DNA from: JAFNAG01 sp041501225
GTDB lineage: Bacteria; Acidobacteriota; UBA6911
Assembly (NCBI GenBank): GCA_041501225.1
Contig: JBGQNR010000005.1
Span: forward strand, 19,382-83,381
Direction: 5' to 3'
DNA length: 64,000 bases
The notes under the pieces were generated by a model. It did not search any database. It saw nothing but the letters and a program-made list of their open reading frames with translations, and was not told the DNA's origin. The position numbers and the translations under genes are program-made. Shown piece after piece: positions 16,645 through 25,504 of this stretch (positions are counted from its first letter, which is position 1; every line of letters starts with the position of its first letter).

Positions 16645-18186
16645 ATGCCAAAAGAGGGATCTTTGCCTGCCCAGGTGAGTCTCGAACAGAGTCTCGACGC
16701 ATACGAGTACGTGATTTCGAAGTTCGGGTATGAACCGGTCATACGCCCTGGCAGGATTGAGCTCCTCGGGTGGTCTTTGGATTATGCCTGTGGTCCGGCC
16801 CTGGCCACCTTCATCGACCAGATCCTCATCCGGCGTTTGAACGATTTATCTCCGGACAACGACCAGCCTGTCATCCTCGACTGCGGCGCCAACATCGGTT
16901 TCAGTGTGCTCCATTACAAGCGCTGTTTTCCCCGGGCAAAAATTGTCGCCTTTGAACCTGATCCGCAGTTCGCGCCGCTGTTGAGGAGCAACCTCGCCCG
17001 CAATGGAGCCACCGATGTGGAAGTCGTCGAAGCTGCGGCCTGGATCCGGCAAGGCGAAGCCCGCTGGCTGTGTGAGGGAATCGACGGCAGCAAAATCATT
17101 GCAGAGGGGCCGGCGACGCCCAACACGGTCGTCGTCCGAACGGTTGATCTGGCCGACTACCTTTCCGGTACGGTGGACCTGCTAAAGCTGGACATCGAGG
17201 GGGCCGAATATACGGTGCTCGACCATCTGCGCGACCGACTGCAAAGGGTCAAGAATCTCTTGATCGAATGTCACCTTGACCAGACCAATGTTGCGCAATT
17301 CGGGAGGATGCTGGGTATCCTGGTCGCGGCCGGATTCAAGACCAGCGTGAATTCCTTTGGCCCGTGGCGAGACCTGATCCGTCAGGAACCCGTTGGCCCG
17401 AATCATTGGGAGCAATATTTGCTCGTCGCGGCATGGCGCAATCCCATTCCGCAGGTTGTTTCGGAGAATCCCTTGCTCCCCTATACGGGCGCACAGCCCA
17501 GCCTGGAAATGCGCATGCTGCGCGCCCAAGCATCGAATCTGGGCCAGGAACTTCGGACGGCACAAGCCCGGCCGAACCAGTTCCTGGCATTGCTGCGCGC
17601 TTTCCTGGCCAGCGGCGGAGAGACCCTGCAAATCCGCCGGCTCGAGACCCGCTTCGAAAAGAGTGATGGCCGCTGTTGGTTTTTGAATATTCCAGATCTC
17701 GAATCCATCGCGGACGACGAACAAAACCCGACACGTTCCACCCTATTGCTTTTCGAGGATCAAAACCCGCTGGGTTCTCCACACAGCCTGCATAAGGAAA
17801 TCGTCAAACAGGGCGGCGGCCTCTATTCGCACTGGAAATCCGTTCTTTACTTATCCACCTCCGATGGTTCCGATCCTAATACCAATGGACGGAAATATAC
17901 CATCGTATTCGTCGAGAAAGAGTCCGGTGAAGGACGCCCCATACTCCGGGAACGCCTTGAGGCGCGCGAGCATTTGCTCAATCAGCTTGACGCCACTCTC
18001 ACCGGACGGCAGGCCGGCCTGATTGAGCGCGAAAACGGTCTGGCGCAGCGCAACTTGATCTTGGCTGAACACGAGGCCGACCTGGTGAAGCGCGAGTCGA
18101 TCCTGGAAGATCGATTGCGCGAATATGAGGCGCGCTTGTTGGTGCGCATCGGGGCTTTCATCCGCCGGCGTTTTCGTACCAATTGA
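16645..18186 (+). CDS. FkbM-family methyltransferase fused to the SDNSDP module and a coiled coil
   Basis: The 513-residue protein has an FkbM methyltransferase domain (about 70-265) with the SAM loop LDCGANIGFSV (78-88), AFEPDP (102-107) and LKLDIEGAE (181-189). About 75 linker residues follow, then the recurring module described at 17671-17910 (residues 343-422), and then a charged alpha-helical tail (about 430-500) in which LxxREHLL, LIERENGL and LVKRESIL repeat with heptad-like spacing, suggesting a coiled coil. FkbM enzymes O-methylate sugars or small molecules. The ATG 16645 is chosen; a TTG two codons before it is in frame. The fusion of a methyltransferase with the module also found in the exporter ATPase is the notable feature. 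Confidence 0.8.
   Translation: MPKEGSLPAQVSLEQSLDAYEYVISKFGYEPVIRPGRIELLGWSLDYACGPALATFIDQILIRRLNDLSPDNDQPVILDCGANIGFSVLHYKRCFPRAKIVAFEPDPQFAPLLRSNLARNGATDVEVVEAAAWIRQGEARWLCEGIDGSKIIAEGPATPNTVVVRTVDLADYLSGTVDLLKLDIEGAEYTVLDHLRDRLQRVKNLLIECHLDQTNVAQFGRMLGILVAAGFKTSVNSFGPWRDLIRQEPVGPNHWEQYLLVAAWRNPIPQVVSENPLLPYTGAQPSLEMRMLRAQASNLGQELRTAQARPNQFLALLRAFLASGGETLQIRRLETRFEKSDGRCWFLNIPDLESIADDEQNPTRSTLLLFEDQNPLGSPHSLHKEIVKQGGGLYSHWKSVLYLSTSDGSDPNTNGRKYTIVFVEKESGEGRPILRERLEAREHLLNQLDATLTGRQAGLIERENGLAQRNLILAEHEADLVKRESILEDRLREYEARLLVRIGAFIRRRFRTN
17671..17910 (+). other. SDNSDP module, instance 1 (in FkbM protein)
   Basis: About 80 residues starting RCWFLNIPDLESIAD. Key blocks are STLLLFED, HSLHKEI, GGGLYSHW, YLSTSDGSDP and NTNGRKY. 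This is the 'SHW' subtype, shared with the methyltransferase at 24225 and the exporter ATPase at 42813. Confidence 0.85.
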
Positions 18187-18203
18187 TAATCATGAAATAT
18201 AGT

Positions 18204-18368
18204 GACGGAAATAAGATTCCCAGCCCCGAAGGGGCGGAAAGATAATAGCCCCGGGCGTGAGCCCGGGGTTGTGAGCAGATGAGGAAGGAGCCCTGAAGGG
18301 GCGACACATCCATCCTCGGAATATCATCACCATAATATCTGATTCTAAATAGTTCGACAATTTCCGTC
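18204..18368. repeat. Hairpin-rich dispersed repeat (GCCCCGGGCGTGAGCCCGGGG type)
   Basis: Short inverted ends GACGGAAAT (18204-18212) and ATTTCCGTC (18360-18368) enclose hairpins CCCCGAAGGGG (18224-18234) and CCCCGGGCGTGAGCCCGGGG (18249-18268), and a GCCCTGAAGGGGC (18290-18302). The interior resembles the MITE interior at 7660-7760 (CCAGGGCGCAAGCCCTGG), so both may be non-autonomous elements of related origin. It fills the space before the second AsnB-like gene. Confidence 0.6.
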
Positions 18369-18405
18369 GATCGTCAGATGCGTCCCGGAGAGTAAGGAAT
18401 CAGGA

Positions 18406-20334
18406 ATGTGCGGAATATGCGGAATCTTATATTTTGATCAAGCCCGGCACGCACCAGAGGGCCTGGTGCATCAAATGACCCGCGTTCTCCGCCACCGCGG
18501 CCCCGATGATGCCGGCGCCTGGATTAAAAACAACGTCGGCCTTGGCCAGGCGCGCCTTTCCATCATCGATCTCAGCCCGCTCGGGCGCCAGCCGATGTCC
18601 AATGAAGACGGGACCGTGTGGATCACCCTGAACGGTGAAATCTACAACTATCCGGAGCTCCATGAAGAGCTGATCAAAAAAGGGCACACGTTTCACTCGC
18701 GGACCGATACTGAAACCGTCATTCATTTGTGGGAAGAGGAAGGCGAACGTTGTGTCGAGCGTTTGCGCGGGATGTTCGCCTTCGCGATCTGGGATGACAG
18801 GCAGCAGACTCTTTTCCTCGCGCGTGATCGCGAGGGCAAAAAGCCGCTGTTTTACGCGCTCCTGAAGGATCGCCTCCTCTTCGGCTCCGAGATCAAAGCC
18901 ATTCTCCAGGATGCAGAATTCAAGCCGGAGCCGGACCTCGAGGCAATCCATCATTACCTCGCGTACCAGTCGGTCCCTTCGCCCTACTGCGCATTTAAGG
19001 GCATCCGAAAGCTGCCGCCTGCACATTCCCTCTTGATCAAGAACGGACACGGGGCGCCTCGCCGATACTGGAAGCTGTCATATCGCAATAAGCTGACGGT
19101 GAATGGCGATGGCGACCTGACCAGCCTCCAGAACGAGATTATTGAACGGCTCCGCGAAGCGATTCGAATTCGCTTGATGAGCGATGTGCCGCTCGGCGCG
19201 TTTCTCTCCGGGGGGATTGACTCATCCATCATTGTCGCGTTGATGGCGGGATTGATGGATCAGCCGGTCAAAACTTTTTCCATCGGTTTCACGTCGGATG
19301 AATATGACGAACGGCCGTTTGCACGCATGGTGGCCGAGCGTTACGGCACCGATCACCATGAATTTGTGGTCACTCCGGACGCCCAGGCCATTTTCCCGGA
19401 GCTCGTCTGGCATTACAACGAACCTTTCGCCGATTCATCTGCTATCCCGACCTACTATGTCTCGAAACTCGCGCGCGAGTATGTCACCGTTGTCTTGACC
19501 GGCGATGGCGGCGATGAAAACTTCGCCGGCTATCCGCGCTACCAGAACCAGGGCGAATATGCCCTGCAGCCCGCCTTTCCATCCCTGTTTTCGCGCTTTG
19601 CTCGCCCGGACCAGGTGTTGCGATCCTTTGTGTTCAAGAACGACTGGCGCCGCTCATTTCGCCGCCTCAAAGCGCTTGACCAGAAGCGGTTGCTCTATTA
19701 TCTCCGGATCACCCACTTTCACGAAAATTATCAGACGCAACTGTATACGCCTGAATTCAGACGCCAACTCGGCGACATCTGTACCGTGGACCTGATGCTG
19801 GATAAATATCGTGATTCCGACGCGCGCGACTTCCTGGATGCGACCCTCGATGTGGACCTCGGGCTGTACCTGCCCGACACTTTGATGGCCAAGACCGACA
19901 TTGCGGCGATGGCGCACGCGCTCGAGCTCCGCGCCCCGATGCTCGACCACCATTTTCTCGAGTTCGTTGCGCGCATCCCCGCGAATTTGAAATTGAAGGA
20001 CGGCACCGAGAGCAAGTTCATCTTCAAGAAGGCGGTGGAGCCTTACCTGCCGAAGGAAGTAATCTATCGAAAGAAGATGGGATTTGGCGTGCCCATCGAC
20101 CACTGGTTCCGCCACGAGTTGAAGGAGATGGCTTACGACACGCTCCTCGACGCGCGCGCGATCGGCCGCGGGTACTTCCGTCGGGACTACATCGAGAGCA
20201 TACTCAACCGCCACCAGTCCGGCGAGACGTGGCAGTACCTGATCTGGAACCTGCTCATGCTCGAACTGTGGCATTTGATGTTCATCGACCAGACTATGCC
20301 GGTTCCGGCGGAACACGCGTTAACCATCCCATGA
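18406..20334 (+). CDS. AsnB-like glutamine amidotransferase, copy 2
   Basis: The 642-residue protein has Cys2 (MCGICG), RGPDD, NGEIYNY and the PP-loop SGGIDSS (268-274), so both glutaminase and synthetase sites are intact. It differs clearly in sequence from the copy at 13074, hence an old paralogue or an independently acquired gene rather than a recent duplicate. The ATG at 18406 has AGGAATCAGGA upstream. The stop codon overlaps the start of the following glycosyltransferase (ATGA), which indicates translational coupling and supports a role in the polysaccharide rather than in general asparagine supply. Confidence 0.85.
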   Translation: MCGICGILYFDQARHAPEGLVHQMTRVLRHRGPDDAGAWIKNNVGLGQARLSIIDLSPLGRQPMSNEDGTVWITLNGEIYNYPELHEELIKKGHTFHSRTDTETVIHLWEEEGERCVERLRGMFAFAIWDDRQQTLFLARDREGKKPLFYALLKDRLLFGSEIKAILQDAEFKPEPDLEAIHHYLAYQSVPSPYCAFKGIRKLPPAHSLLIKNGHGAPRRYWKLSYRNKLTVNGDGDLTSLQNEIIERLREAIRIRLMSDVPLGAFLSGGIDSSIIVALMAGLMDQPVKTFSIGFTSDEYDERPFARMVAERYGTDHHEFVVTPDAQAIFPELVWHYNEPFADSSAIPTYYVSKLAREYVTVVLTGDGGDENFAGYPRYQNQGEYALQPAFPSLFSRFARPDQVLRSFVFKNDWRRSFRRLKALDQKRLLYYLRITHFHENYQTQLYTPEFRRQLGDICTVDLMLDKYRDSDARDFLDATLDVDLGLYLPDTLMAKTDIAAMAHALELRAPMLDHHFLEFVARIPANLKLKDGTESKFIFKKAVEPYLPKEVIYRKKMGFGVPIDHWFRHELKEMAYDTLLDARAIGRGYFRRDYIESILNRHQSGETWQYLIWNLLMLELWHLMFIDQTMPVPAEHALTIP

Positions 20335-21446
20335 AACCACGCGGAATGATGATCATCCACAACTTTCGTCCCGGCCAGGTCGGCGGCGCCGAGCTGCAGG
20401 CGGAACGCCTATCCGCGCAACTGGTCAAGCTGGGGCATGCGATGCAGATTCTCACCTGGCTTACAGTCCCGGATGCTCCGCTGGAAGAGACCTGCGAAGG
20501 CGTTCAAATTCACCGCGCCCCTTACCGCCTGCCTTACTGGGTCAAGCTTGACAATGCCAACACATTCCGTTACCTCGTAAAACGCCGGGGAACCTATGAA
20601 GTGCTGCACGCACACATGGCATTCGCCCATGCCGTCGTGGCTGTGGTCGTGGCGCGCTGTTTCCGCAAAAAGTGCATCATCAAGATTGCGTGCACCGGCG
20701 AATATGGCGATCTTTGCACTTTCTCCAAATTCGAGTTGTTCGAAAAGGCATTGCGCATCCTGCACAGGGCCGATGCGGTTGTCGCGGTCAGCAGCGAAGT
20801 AGAACAGGAGTTGCTGCGCTATGGGTTTCCGGCGCAGCGCGTGGTGCGGATTTCCAACGGTGTCGACGCGGCCCATTTCCAGCGCACGGCACCATTCCCC
20901 GATCGCATGAAGATCCGTTTTATCCTGATCGGCCGGCGGCATCCGCAGAAGGGAATCGATACAACCTTGCACGCCGCACGCAAGTTGAACCAGGATGGAT
21001 TCGGCGGCCGCTTTGTTATCGATCTATACGGCATTGATTATCCGGAATATGACTATCGCGCAATGGCCCGGGAGTTGGGCGTGACGGATGCGGTGCGCTT
21101 TTTCCCATTCGAGAAAAATATCCTCGATGTGTATAACTCCGCTCACTGCTTTCTCCTCCCCAGCCGAGGGGAAGGGCTTTCCAACTCGTTGCTGGAGGCG
21201 ATGGCGATGGGATTGCCGGTGGTGGCCACCTCGGTCAGCGGTACGCCGGATGTGATCGATGCTGGAGAGAACGGCATTCTCATTCCATCCGATTCTCCCG
21301 ATATGCTTGCCGGCGCCATGTCACGCATCATCAGTAATCCGGAGTTGTCGCAACGGCTGGGACAGAACGCAAGACGGAAGGTTCAAAGCCATTTCTCCCT
21401 GGAGAGCGTGGCTTGCCGGTACTCGAAGCTATACGAAGCGCTGTAA
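20331..21446 (+). CDS. GT4-family glycosyltransferase coupled to AsnB-like gene
   Basis: The 371-residue GT-B enzyme begins with the ATG of an ATGA overlap with the preceding amidotransferase gene. GQVGGAELQAERL (about 15-27) is the acceptor-side motif; IGRRHPQKGIDTTLHAA and GEGLSNSLLEAMAMG (E-x7-E) form the donor site. Retaining transfer of an NDP-sugar to the growing glycan is expected. The next gene, encoding the small module protein, follows after 90 bases. Confidence 0.85.
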   Translation: MKPRGMMIIHNFRPGQVGGAELQAERLSAQLVKLGHAMQILTWLTVPDAPLEETCEGVQIHRAPYRLPYWVKLDNANTFRYLVKRRGTYEVLHAHMAFAHAVVAVVVARCFRKKCIIKIACTGEYGDLCTFSKFELFEKALRILHRADAVVAVSSEVEQELLRYGFPAQRVVRISNGVDAAHFQRTAPFPDRMKIRFILIGRRHPQKGIDTTLHAARKLNQDGFGGRFVIDLYGIDYPEYDYRAMARELGVTDAVRFFPFEKNILDVYNSAHCFLLPSRGEGLSNSLLEAMAMGLPVVATSVSGTPDVIDAGENGILIPSDSPDMLAGAMSRIISNPELSQRLGQNARRKVQSHFSLESVACRYSKLYEAL

Positions 21447-21536
21447 ACCGAGGAATTTTGCACTTGCAGGCAGGGAGAATCCAGGTTTTAGCAAAAGCCG
21501 TGTTCTGAGACGGCTGTCAATTATGGGTGGGGCGTT

Positions 21537-22007
21537 ATGCCAAAACGACGGCTTGTTCATATCCGACACAACGGGGGGTATGCCTATAGCGCTGTCACCC
21601 GGCGGCCAGGATTGAGTTCGCACCATCATCCTTCATCGGCATCAGTATTAGAGGATGACTTGTCCCTGCCGGGGCCAGCAAATGCATTACACGATGACAT
21701 TCGCCATTTGGGTGGCGGCAGATATTCTTTCTGGCATGACGGCGTCTATTTCTCCACTTCGGACAACAGTGATCCACGCATCAACGGAAAAACTTACGCT
21801 ATTCTTTACACTTATGCCCTAGTCCCACGGATCGCCGCCCTGATCCACTATCCATGGCAGCGATGGGGAGTCCAAGTACTAAGGCGCGCAACCTGGCTTT
21901 TCCGGGCTGACCGGCGGCAGCAGGCGCTCTGGGGGATATTCTATTGGGTGTGCTTTGCAATGGTATTGTCGCGCAAACGAAAAACGCGCGGCATAACTCT
22001 GGATTGA
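21537..22007 (+). CDS. Small membrane protein made of one SDNSDP module plus a C-terminal helix
   Basis: This 156-residue protein consists of the recurring module (residues 14-92: GYAYSAVTRRPGLSSH, ASVLEDD, ALHDDI, GGGRYSFW, YFSTSDNSDP, NGKTY) and a C-terminal tail with one hydrophobic helix (ALWGIFYWVCFAMVL, about 130-144) followed by SRKRKTRG. By the positive-inside rule the tail faces the cytoplasm and the module would face out, as in the 941-residue membrane protein at 37755; there is no classical signal peptide, so topology is uncertain. A TAG is found in frame upstream, so a longer form is excluded. I know no family for it. Confidence 0.65.
   Translation: MPKRRLVHIRHNGGYAYSAVTRRPGLSSHHHPSSASVLEDDLSLPGPANALHDDIRHLGGGRYSFWHDGVYFSTSDNSDPRINGKTYAILYTYALVPRIAALIHYPWQRWGVQVLRRATWLFRADRRQQALWGIFYWVCFAMVLSRKRKTRGITLD
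21576..21812 (+). other. SDNSDP module, instance 2 (nearly stand-alone)
   Basis: SFWH subtype: blocks RPGLSSHHHPSSASVLEDD, NALHDDIRHLGG, GRYSFWHDGVYFS and TSDNSDPRINGKTY. It is closest to the modules at 39456-39695 and 41630-41875. Confidence 0.85.
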
Positions 22008-22028
22008 TGGGCTAACCGCAAGGTCACC

Positions 22029-22976
22029 ATGGAATATATCCGTTGTCCTTTGTGTGAAGCTGATCGAACCAAGCTGGTCTTCCGCCGGAAAGACTTCATG
22101 CACAAGGTGTCGGAAGAGGAATTTTGCGTGGTCCGGTGCAAAAAGTGCGGACTCGTATACATCAATCCGCGCCCGAGTGAGGAGGAGATTCACGCCTTCT
22201 ACCCGAAGGAGTTTTACACCGTCCATTTGAATGCCGAGACACTGCTGGAGGAGAAAAAAGGGCAGCTGGGTCTGAAGTATCAGTATGTGAAGGACCTGCG
22301 GCCGGGAAGGTTGCTGGATGTGGGATGCATGAAAGGCGAGTTCATGTACTACATGCAACAGCGAGGGTGGAAGGTCCAGGGGATCGATTTTTCCACCAAA
22401 CCGCCGAATGTTTTCGGCCTCGACATCTTTTATGGAGACCTGGAGGCAGCGGGATATGAGGAGAGTTCATTTGATCTGATCACATTATGGGCCGTGCTTG
22501 AACATGTGTACCAACCACGGAAAATCTTGTCCGAGGTGCACAAATTACTGAAACCAAGTGGTATGACGATCGTGTTGGTCACCAATTTCCGCAGCCTGCC
22601 GGGGCGGTTTATGCGGCACGACGATATTCCCCGCCATACGACTCTGTTCACGAAACACACATTGACAAAAACCTTGCGATCGTGCGGATTCAGACCGATG
22701 AGCTTCCATTTCAACTGCGACTTGTTTGGCGGCAACAACCGGGGCATGCTCAATTACCTGGTCAAGATCGCCGCCGGCGAACGCATTGGGGATATCGTGG
22801 CGCAAAACCGGCAGGTAGCGCGTTGGCACGAATTCTCCAGCCAGCTGCGTGGCCGGCCGTCCCCGTGGATGCTGAAGGTAGATGCCAAGGATCAATTATT
22901 GATGCCGCATCTGGATCGCTGGATGGACCGATTGCATTGCGGTTTCATAATGATCGCCAAGGCGACCAGGGATTGA
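22029..22976 (+). CDS. SAM-dependent methyltransferase with N-terminal zinc ribbon
   Basis: The 315-residue protein begins with a zinc ribbon (C6-x2-C9 ... C37-x2-C40) followed by GLVYINPRPSEEE, a pairing common in class I methyltransferases of polysaccharide loci. The SAM loop LLDVGCMKGEF is near residue 95, and LITLWAVLEHV (about 145-155) is the post-strand-4 motif. It probably methylates a sugar hydroxyl or carries out C-methylation. A broken copy of its first 36 residues lies at 41977-42084, adjacent to a module-bearing methyltransferase. The ATG at 22029 is preceded by AAGGT. Confidence 0.8.
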   Translation: MEYIRCPLCEADRTKLVFRRKDFMHKVSEEEFCVVRCKKCGLVYINPRPSEEEIHAFYPKEFYTVHLNAETLLEEKKGQLGLKYQYVKDLRPGRLLDVGCMKGEFMYYMQQRGWKVQGIDFSTKPPNVFGLDIFYGDLEAAGYEESSFDLITLWAVLEHVYQPRKILSEVHKLLKPSGMTIVLVTNFRSLPGRFMRHDDIPRHTTLFTKHTLTKTLRSCGFRPMSFHFNCDLFGGNNRGMLNYLVKIAAGERIGDIVAQNRQVARWHEFSSQLRGRPSPWMLKVDAKDQLLMPHLDRWMDRLHCGFIMIAKATRD

Positions 22977-23002
22977 TCTCACCAGTTTCCGCTCCGCGAT
23001 GA

Positions 23003-23008
23003 TATAAT
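23003..23008 (+). promoter_or_regulatory. Possible -10 box upstream of the transglutaminase-like gene
   Basis: TATAAT in an otherwise GC-rich context, about 80 bases before the chosen start. No convincing -35 box is visible at 17 bases spacing. A short CCCCG/CGGGG hairpin follows at 23023-23038. Confidence 0.25.
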
Positions 23009-23084
23009 AGTATGATTTTTGTCCCCGAATCTGCGGGGAGTGTCAGTTTTGCTGCGGCGCATCGACAGGAGCTCGGAAAAGCCA

Positions 23085-24137
23085 ATGCATATGGATTCCA
23101 CAAACCCGGTGTGCCTGGTTTTGAAGAGGGATTGGAGTCTCGAAACCGCAGACGAAATCCGGAGTATTGATTTCTTTGATCCGCTGTTCGGCGATTACCG
23201 CAAAACCGTCAATCCGGCCAGACCGGACATCTGTGGCCATACGCTCGTATTTCCCTCGGCGGGAGAATACTACCTTCGGATCAACGAGACCCGCTTTGCT
23301 AAAGTATTGGTGATTCCCGCGGAGGAATGCCTGTCGAGCAGCGTCCTGAGGGTTTTTGATTTCTGCATCGCCAACATGTGTGCAACGGGGAAGGACGAAG
23401 AGCGTTATGCCGCCGACCCTCTCGCGACCGTCGCGGACTGGTTTCGCAACCGATCGCCCCTTACGCTCTATTGTTCCTCGGCCCATGAAGTCTTCAGGAC
23501 GATCCTGGTTAATGTGTTTGCCCTACCGACACGCCGCGTGATGTTGCCGGGAACAGGACGAATTAACCGAAAAGTATACCGGGTTATCCACCATGTCTTG
23601 GAGGTGTACTTGCCGGACCTCGGCAAGTGGGTGCTTTTTGATCTGCCCAATCGCTTTGTAATCCGGTGGCTGGATGCTTTCCAGATCGTTGACTTTGTGC
23701 GGCAGAACACATTGCAGACGCCTCTGGGCACGGGATATGTCAAATCGGAGGCCCTCACTTCGCTGGACATATACAACGGCGGTGTAATATCTCTCTTGCC
23801 GAAAGGCTACGATGGTAATGGGGACTTGGGGCAGGGATCGACGGATCTGAGCGGCCTTCCGGTTTCCTATAATTGGGTCAATATCTTCAAGTATTACTAC
23901 GGCGGGGTGGCCTACTTGGGTGCTGACTCCAGAGTTTGCGAATGTGAACCACCCAATTTCTGGCCCTCCTGTGTATTTGCATCCAGGCATACCGATCTGA
24001 AACTACATCAGGTCACATTGAAGTGGATCGAAGGGAATGGATGCCGGGTTCAGGTTGTATCCCAGGAAGAACTCCAGAGGCGGCTGAACGGCGCATTCCG
24101 CGAAACAGTCGCTGCAAAGTCCTGGCTCGAAAAATGA
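23085..24137 (+). CDS. Transglutaminase-like superfamily protein
   Basis: In the 350-residue product, LTLYCSSAHEVFRTIL (Cys near 130), YRVIHHVLEVYLPDLGKW (His near 169-170) and VLFDLPNRF (Asp near 186) have the order and spacing of the Cys-His-Asp triad of transglutaminase-core / cysteine protease-like domains. An N-terminal beta-rich region (about 1-90) precedes it. No signal peptide is seen. Such proteins occasionally sit in polysaccharide clusters; the role here is not known, but amide or ester bond formation or cleavage on a glycan substituent is possible. ATG 23085 is chosen; upstream in-frame GTG and TTG codons exist. Confidence 0.6.
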   Translation: MHMDSTNPVCLVLKRDWSLETADEIRSIDFFDPLFGDYRKTVNPARPDICGHTLVFPSAGEYYLRINETRFAKVLVIPAEECLSSSVLRVFDFCIANMCATGKDEERYAADPLATVADWFRNRSPLTLYCSSAHEVFRTILVNVFALPTRRVMLPGTGRINRKVYRVIHHVLEVYLPDLGKWVLFDLPNRFVIRWLDAFQIVDFVRQNTLQTPLGTGYVKSEALTSLDIYNGGVISLLPKGYDGNGDLGQGSTDLSGLPVSYNWVNIFKYYYGGVAYLGADSRVCECEPPNFWPSCVFASRHTDLKLHQVTLKWIEGNGCRVQVVSQEELQRRLNGAFRETVAAKSWLEK

Positions 24138-24224
24138 AAAGGATCGTATGAGCCGGGGGTGCATGCCCGAGGTTACCTTCCTGCGCGACTAGCTTTCCGC
24201 TCTCGAAAGGGAGCGCCCGACTTT

Positions 24225-25391
24225 TCAGATTTCGTAACGGATGGAATAGGCCCTGCCGTTAGTGTTTGGATCGCTGTTGTCCGATGTGGAAAACAGCAAT
24301 GCGTCATTCCAATGGCTGTATCGCCCATGACCGCCGCGGGAGATCCAATCATGCAGCGAATGAGCGTAGTCCAGCATCTGGCCATTCTCGAAGAGGCGCA
24401 GGGATGACTTCCTCTGATCGGAGACTGAATCGGCGATGGATTGGAGATGCGGCAGGGGAAAGGACCAGCACGAACCCGCCTGCCTTTGGAAGGGACCGGG
24501 CAGAGGTTCGGTCCTCCGATTCTTGAGTATGGCATCCCAGTAATTCCTTGCCGAAGCCGGTCTAAGGATGAATTCCGTATTCCCCTCTCCCGTGTGCATG
24601 TCGAGCAGGTCGAGTTTGAGCCGTTCCGTGGCGAACCGGAGAAAATCGTACTCTTTGACAAATTCCATCGGCCACCCTCCCAGCCAATCCCGCATATCTG
24701 TCCAGATTTCCATGCCACGAGAAGCGATATAGGCCTTGGCTAGCCTGGGGAAGCCGATCAGATTTCGAAGGCAACGAATCGGATTGGGGTGATGGACGTA
24801 TGTCTTCCACATGTAGCGGTACTCCATCAGCGATTTTCCCCATCGTGAGGCTTGATTGTACTTTTTCTTGATCGACAGCCATTGCTCCGGGCTGGCCCCC
24901 CCCGAGAAGCTCCCGTTCTGATAGGAGGTATAGCTGTAGAGAGCCACAAAAAAAATGCCTTCCGGTTTCAATGGGATCCGGGCATTCTCTATGGCTTTCC
25001 ACATGTCGCCCGTGTGATGCAGCACGCCCCAGGAATAAACGACGTCGGCCGGTGCCAGGGATTTCATGAAAGCGTCATCCAGCACCGAGCCCTGCAGGAT
25101 GGTCCACTGGGGCGGATTGCCATGCATCTCCTTCAGGTAGCGCGAAGTGGCCACCGAATCGGGATCATAATCGAAGCTCAGGACGGAGGAGGCTCCCGAC
25201 TGGAGAGCGGCCAGGGAATGCAACCCGCTGCCGCAGCCGATATCCAGGAAGGACATGTCCCTGAGATGCTCGCGGCGAAGGGTTCCTAGAAGCCTCGTCC
25301 TTGCGACTTCGAGCCGTTCCGGAGACAACTGGGATTGAATAAAGCGGCTCCAATTCTCGCCAAAACGATAACGCATCTCTTCATTCTGCAT
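24225..25391 (-). CDS. Class I SAM methyltransferase with C-terminal SDNSDP module
   Basis: The 388-residue protein starts at ATG 25391 (GAGG eight bases upstream). MSFLDIGCGSGLHSLAAL (near 45-62) is the SAM loop and VVYSWGVLHHTG is motif post-II, so the methyltransferase is intact. A conserved region ending WLGGWPMEF follows; the pseudogene at 47114-47530 is a broken relative of this part. The last 84 residues are the recurring module. An alternative ATG at 25508 would overlap the stop of the upstream GT4 gene (ATGA), but the extra 39 codons look non-coding. It follows that GT4 gene in the same direction. Confidence 0.8.
   Translation of the reverse strand: MQNEEMRYRFGENWSRFIQSQLSPERLEVARTRLLGTLRREHLRDMSFLDIGCGSGLHSLAALQSGASSVLSFDYDPDSVATSRYLKEMHGNPPQWTILQGSVLDDAFMKSLAPADVVYSWGVLHHTGDMWKAIENARIPLKPEGIFFVALYSYTSYQNGSFSGGASPEQWLSIKKKYNQASRWGKSLMEYRYMWKTYVHHPNPIRCLRNLIGFPRLAKAYIASRGMEIWTDMRDWLGGWPMEFVKEYDFLRFATERLKLDLLDMHTGEGNTEFILRPASARNYWDAILKNRRTEPLPGPFQRQAGSCWSFPLPHLQSIADSVSDQRKSSLRLFENGQMLDYAHSLHDWISRGGHGRYSHWNDALLFSTSDNSDPNTNGRAYSIRYEI
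24228..24479 (-). other. SDNSDP module, instance 3 (C-terminus of methyltransferase)
   Basis: SHW subtype: GSCWSFPLPHLQSIAD, SSLRLFENG, HSLHDWI, GHGRYSHW, LLFSTSDNSDP and NTNGRAY. The similarity to instance 1 in the FkbM protein includes the upstream 'SCW..PLPHLQSIADS' block. Confidence 0.85.
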
Positions 25392-25504
25392 GCCGGGTTC
25401 CTCGATCATCCGCAGCACGGATGATGGATGCAATCGGCCCGAACCGCACCGTATCTGCCATCGGCCGGCAGCTTGGCCCTCGTGATGGGCGCGCGGAGAG
25501 CGGA

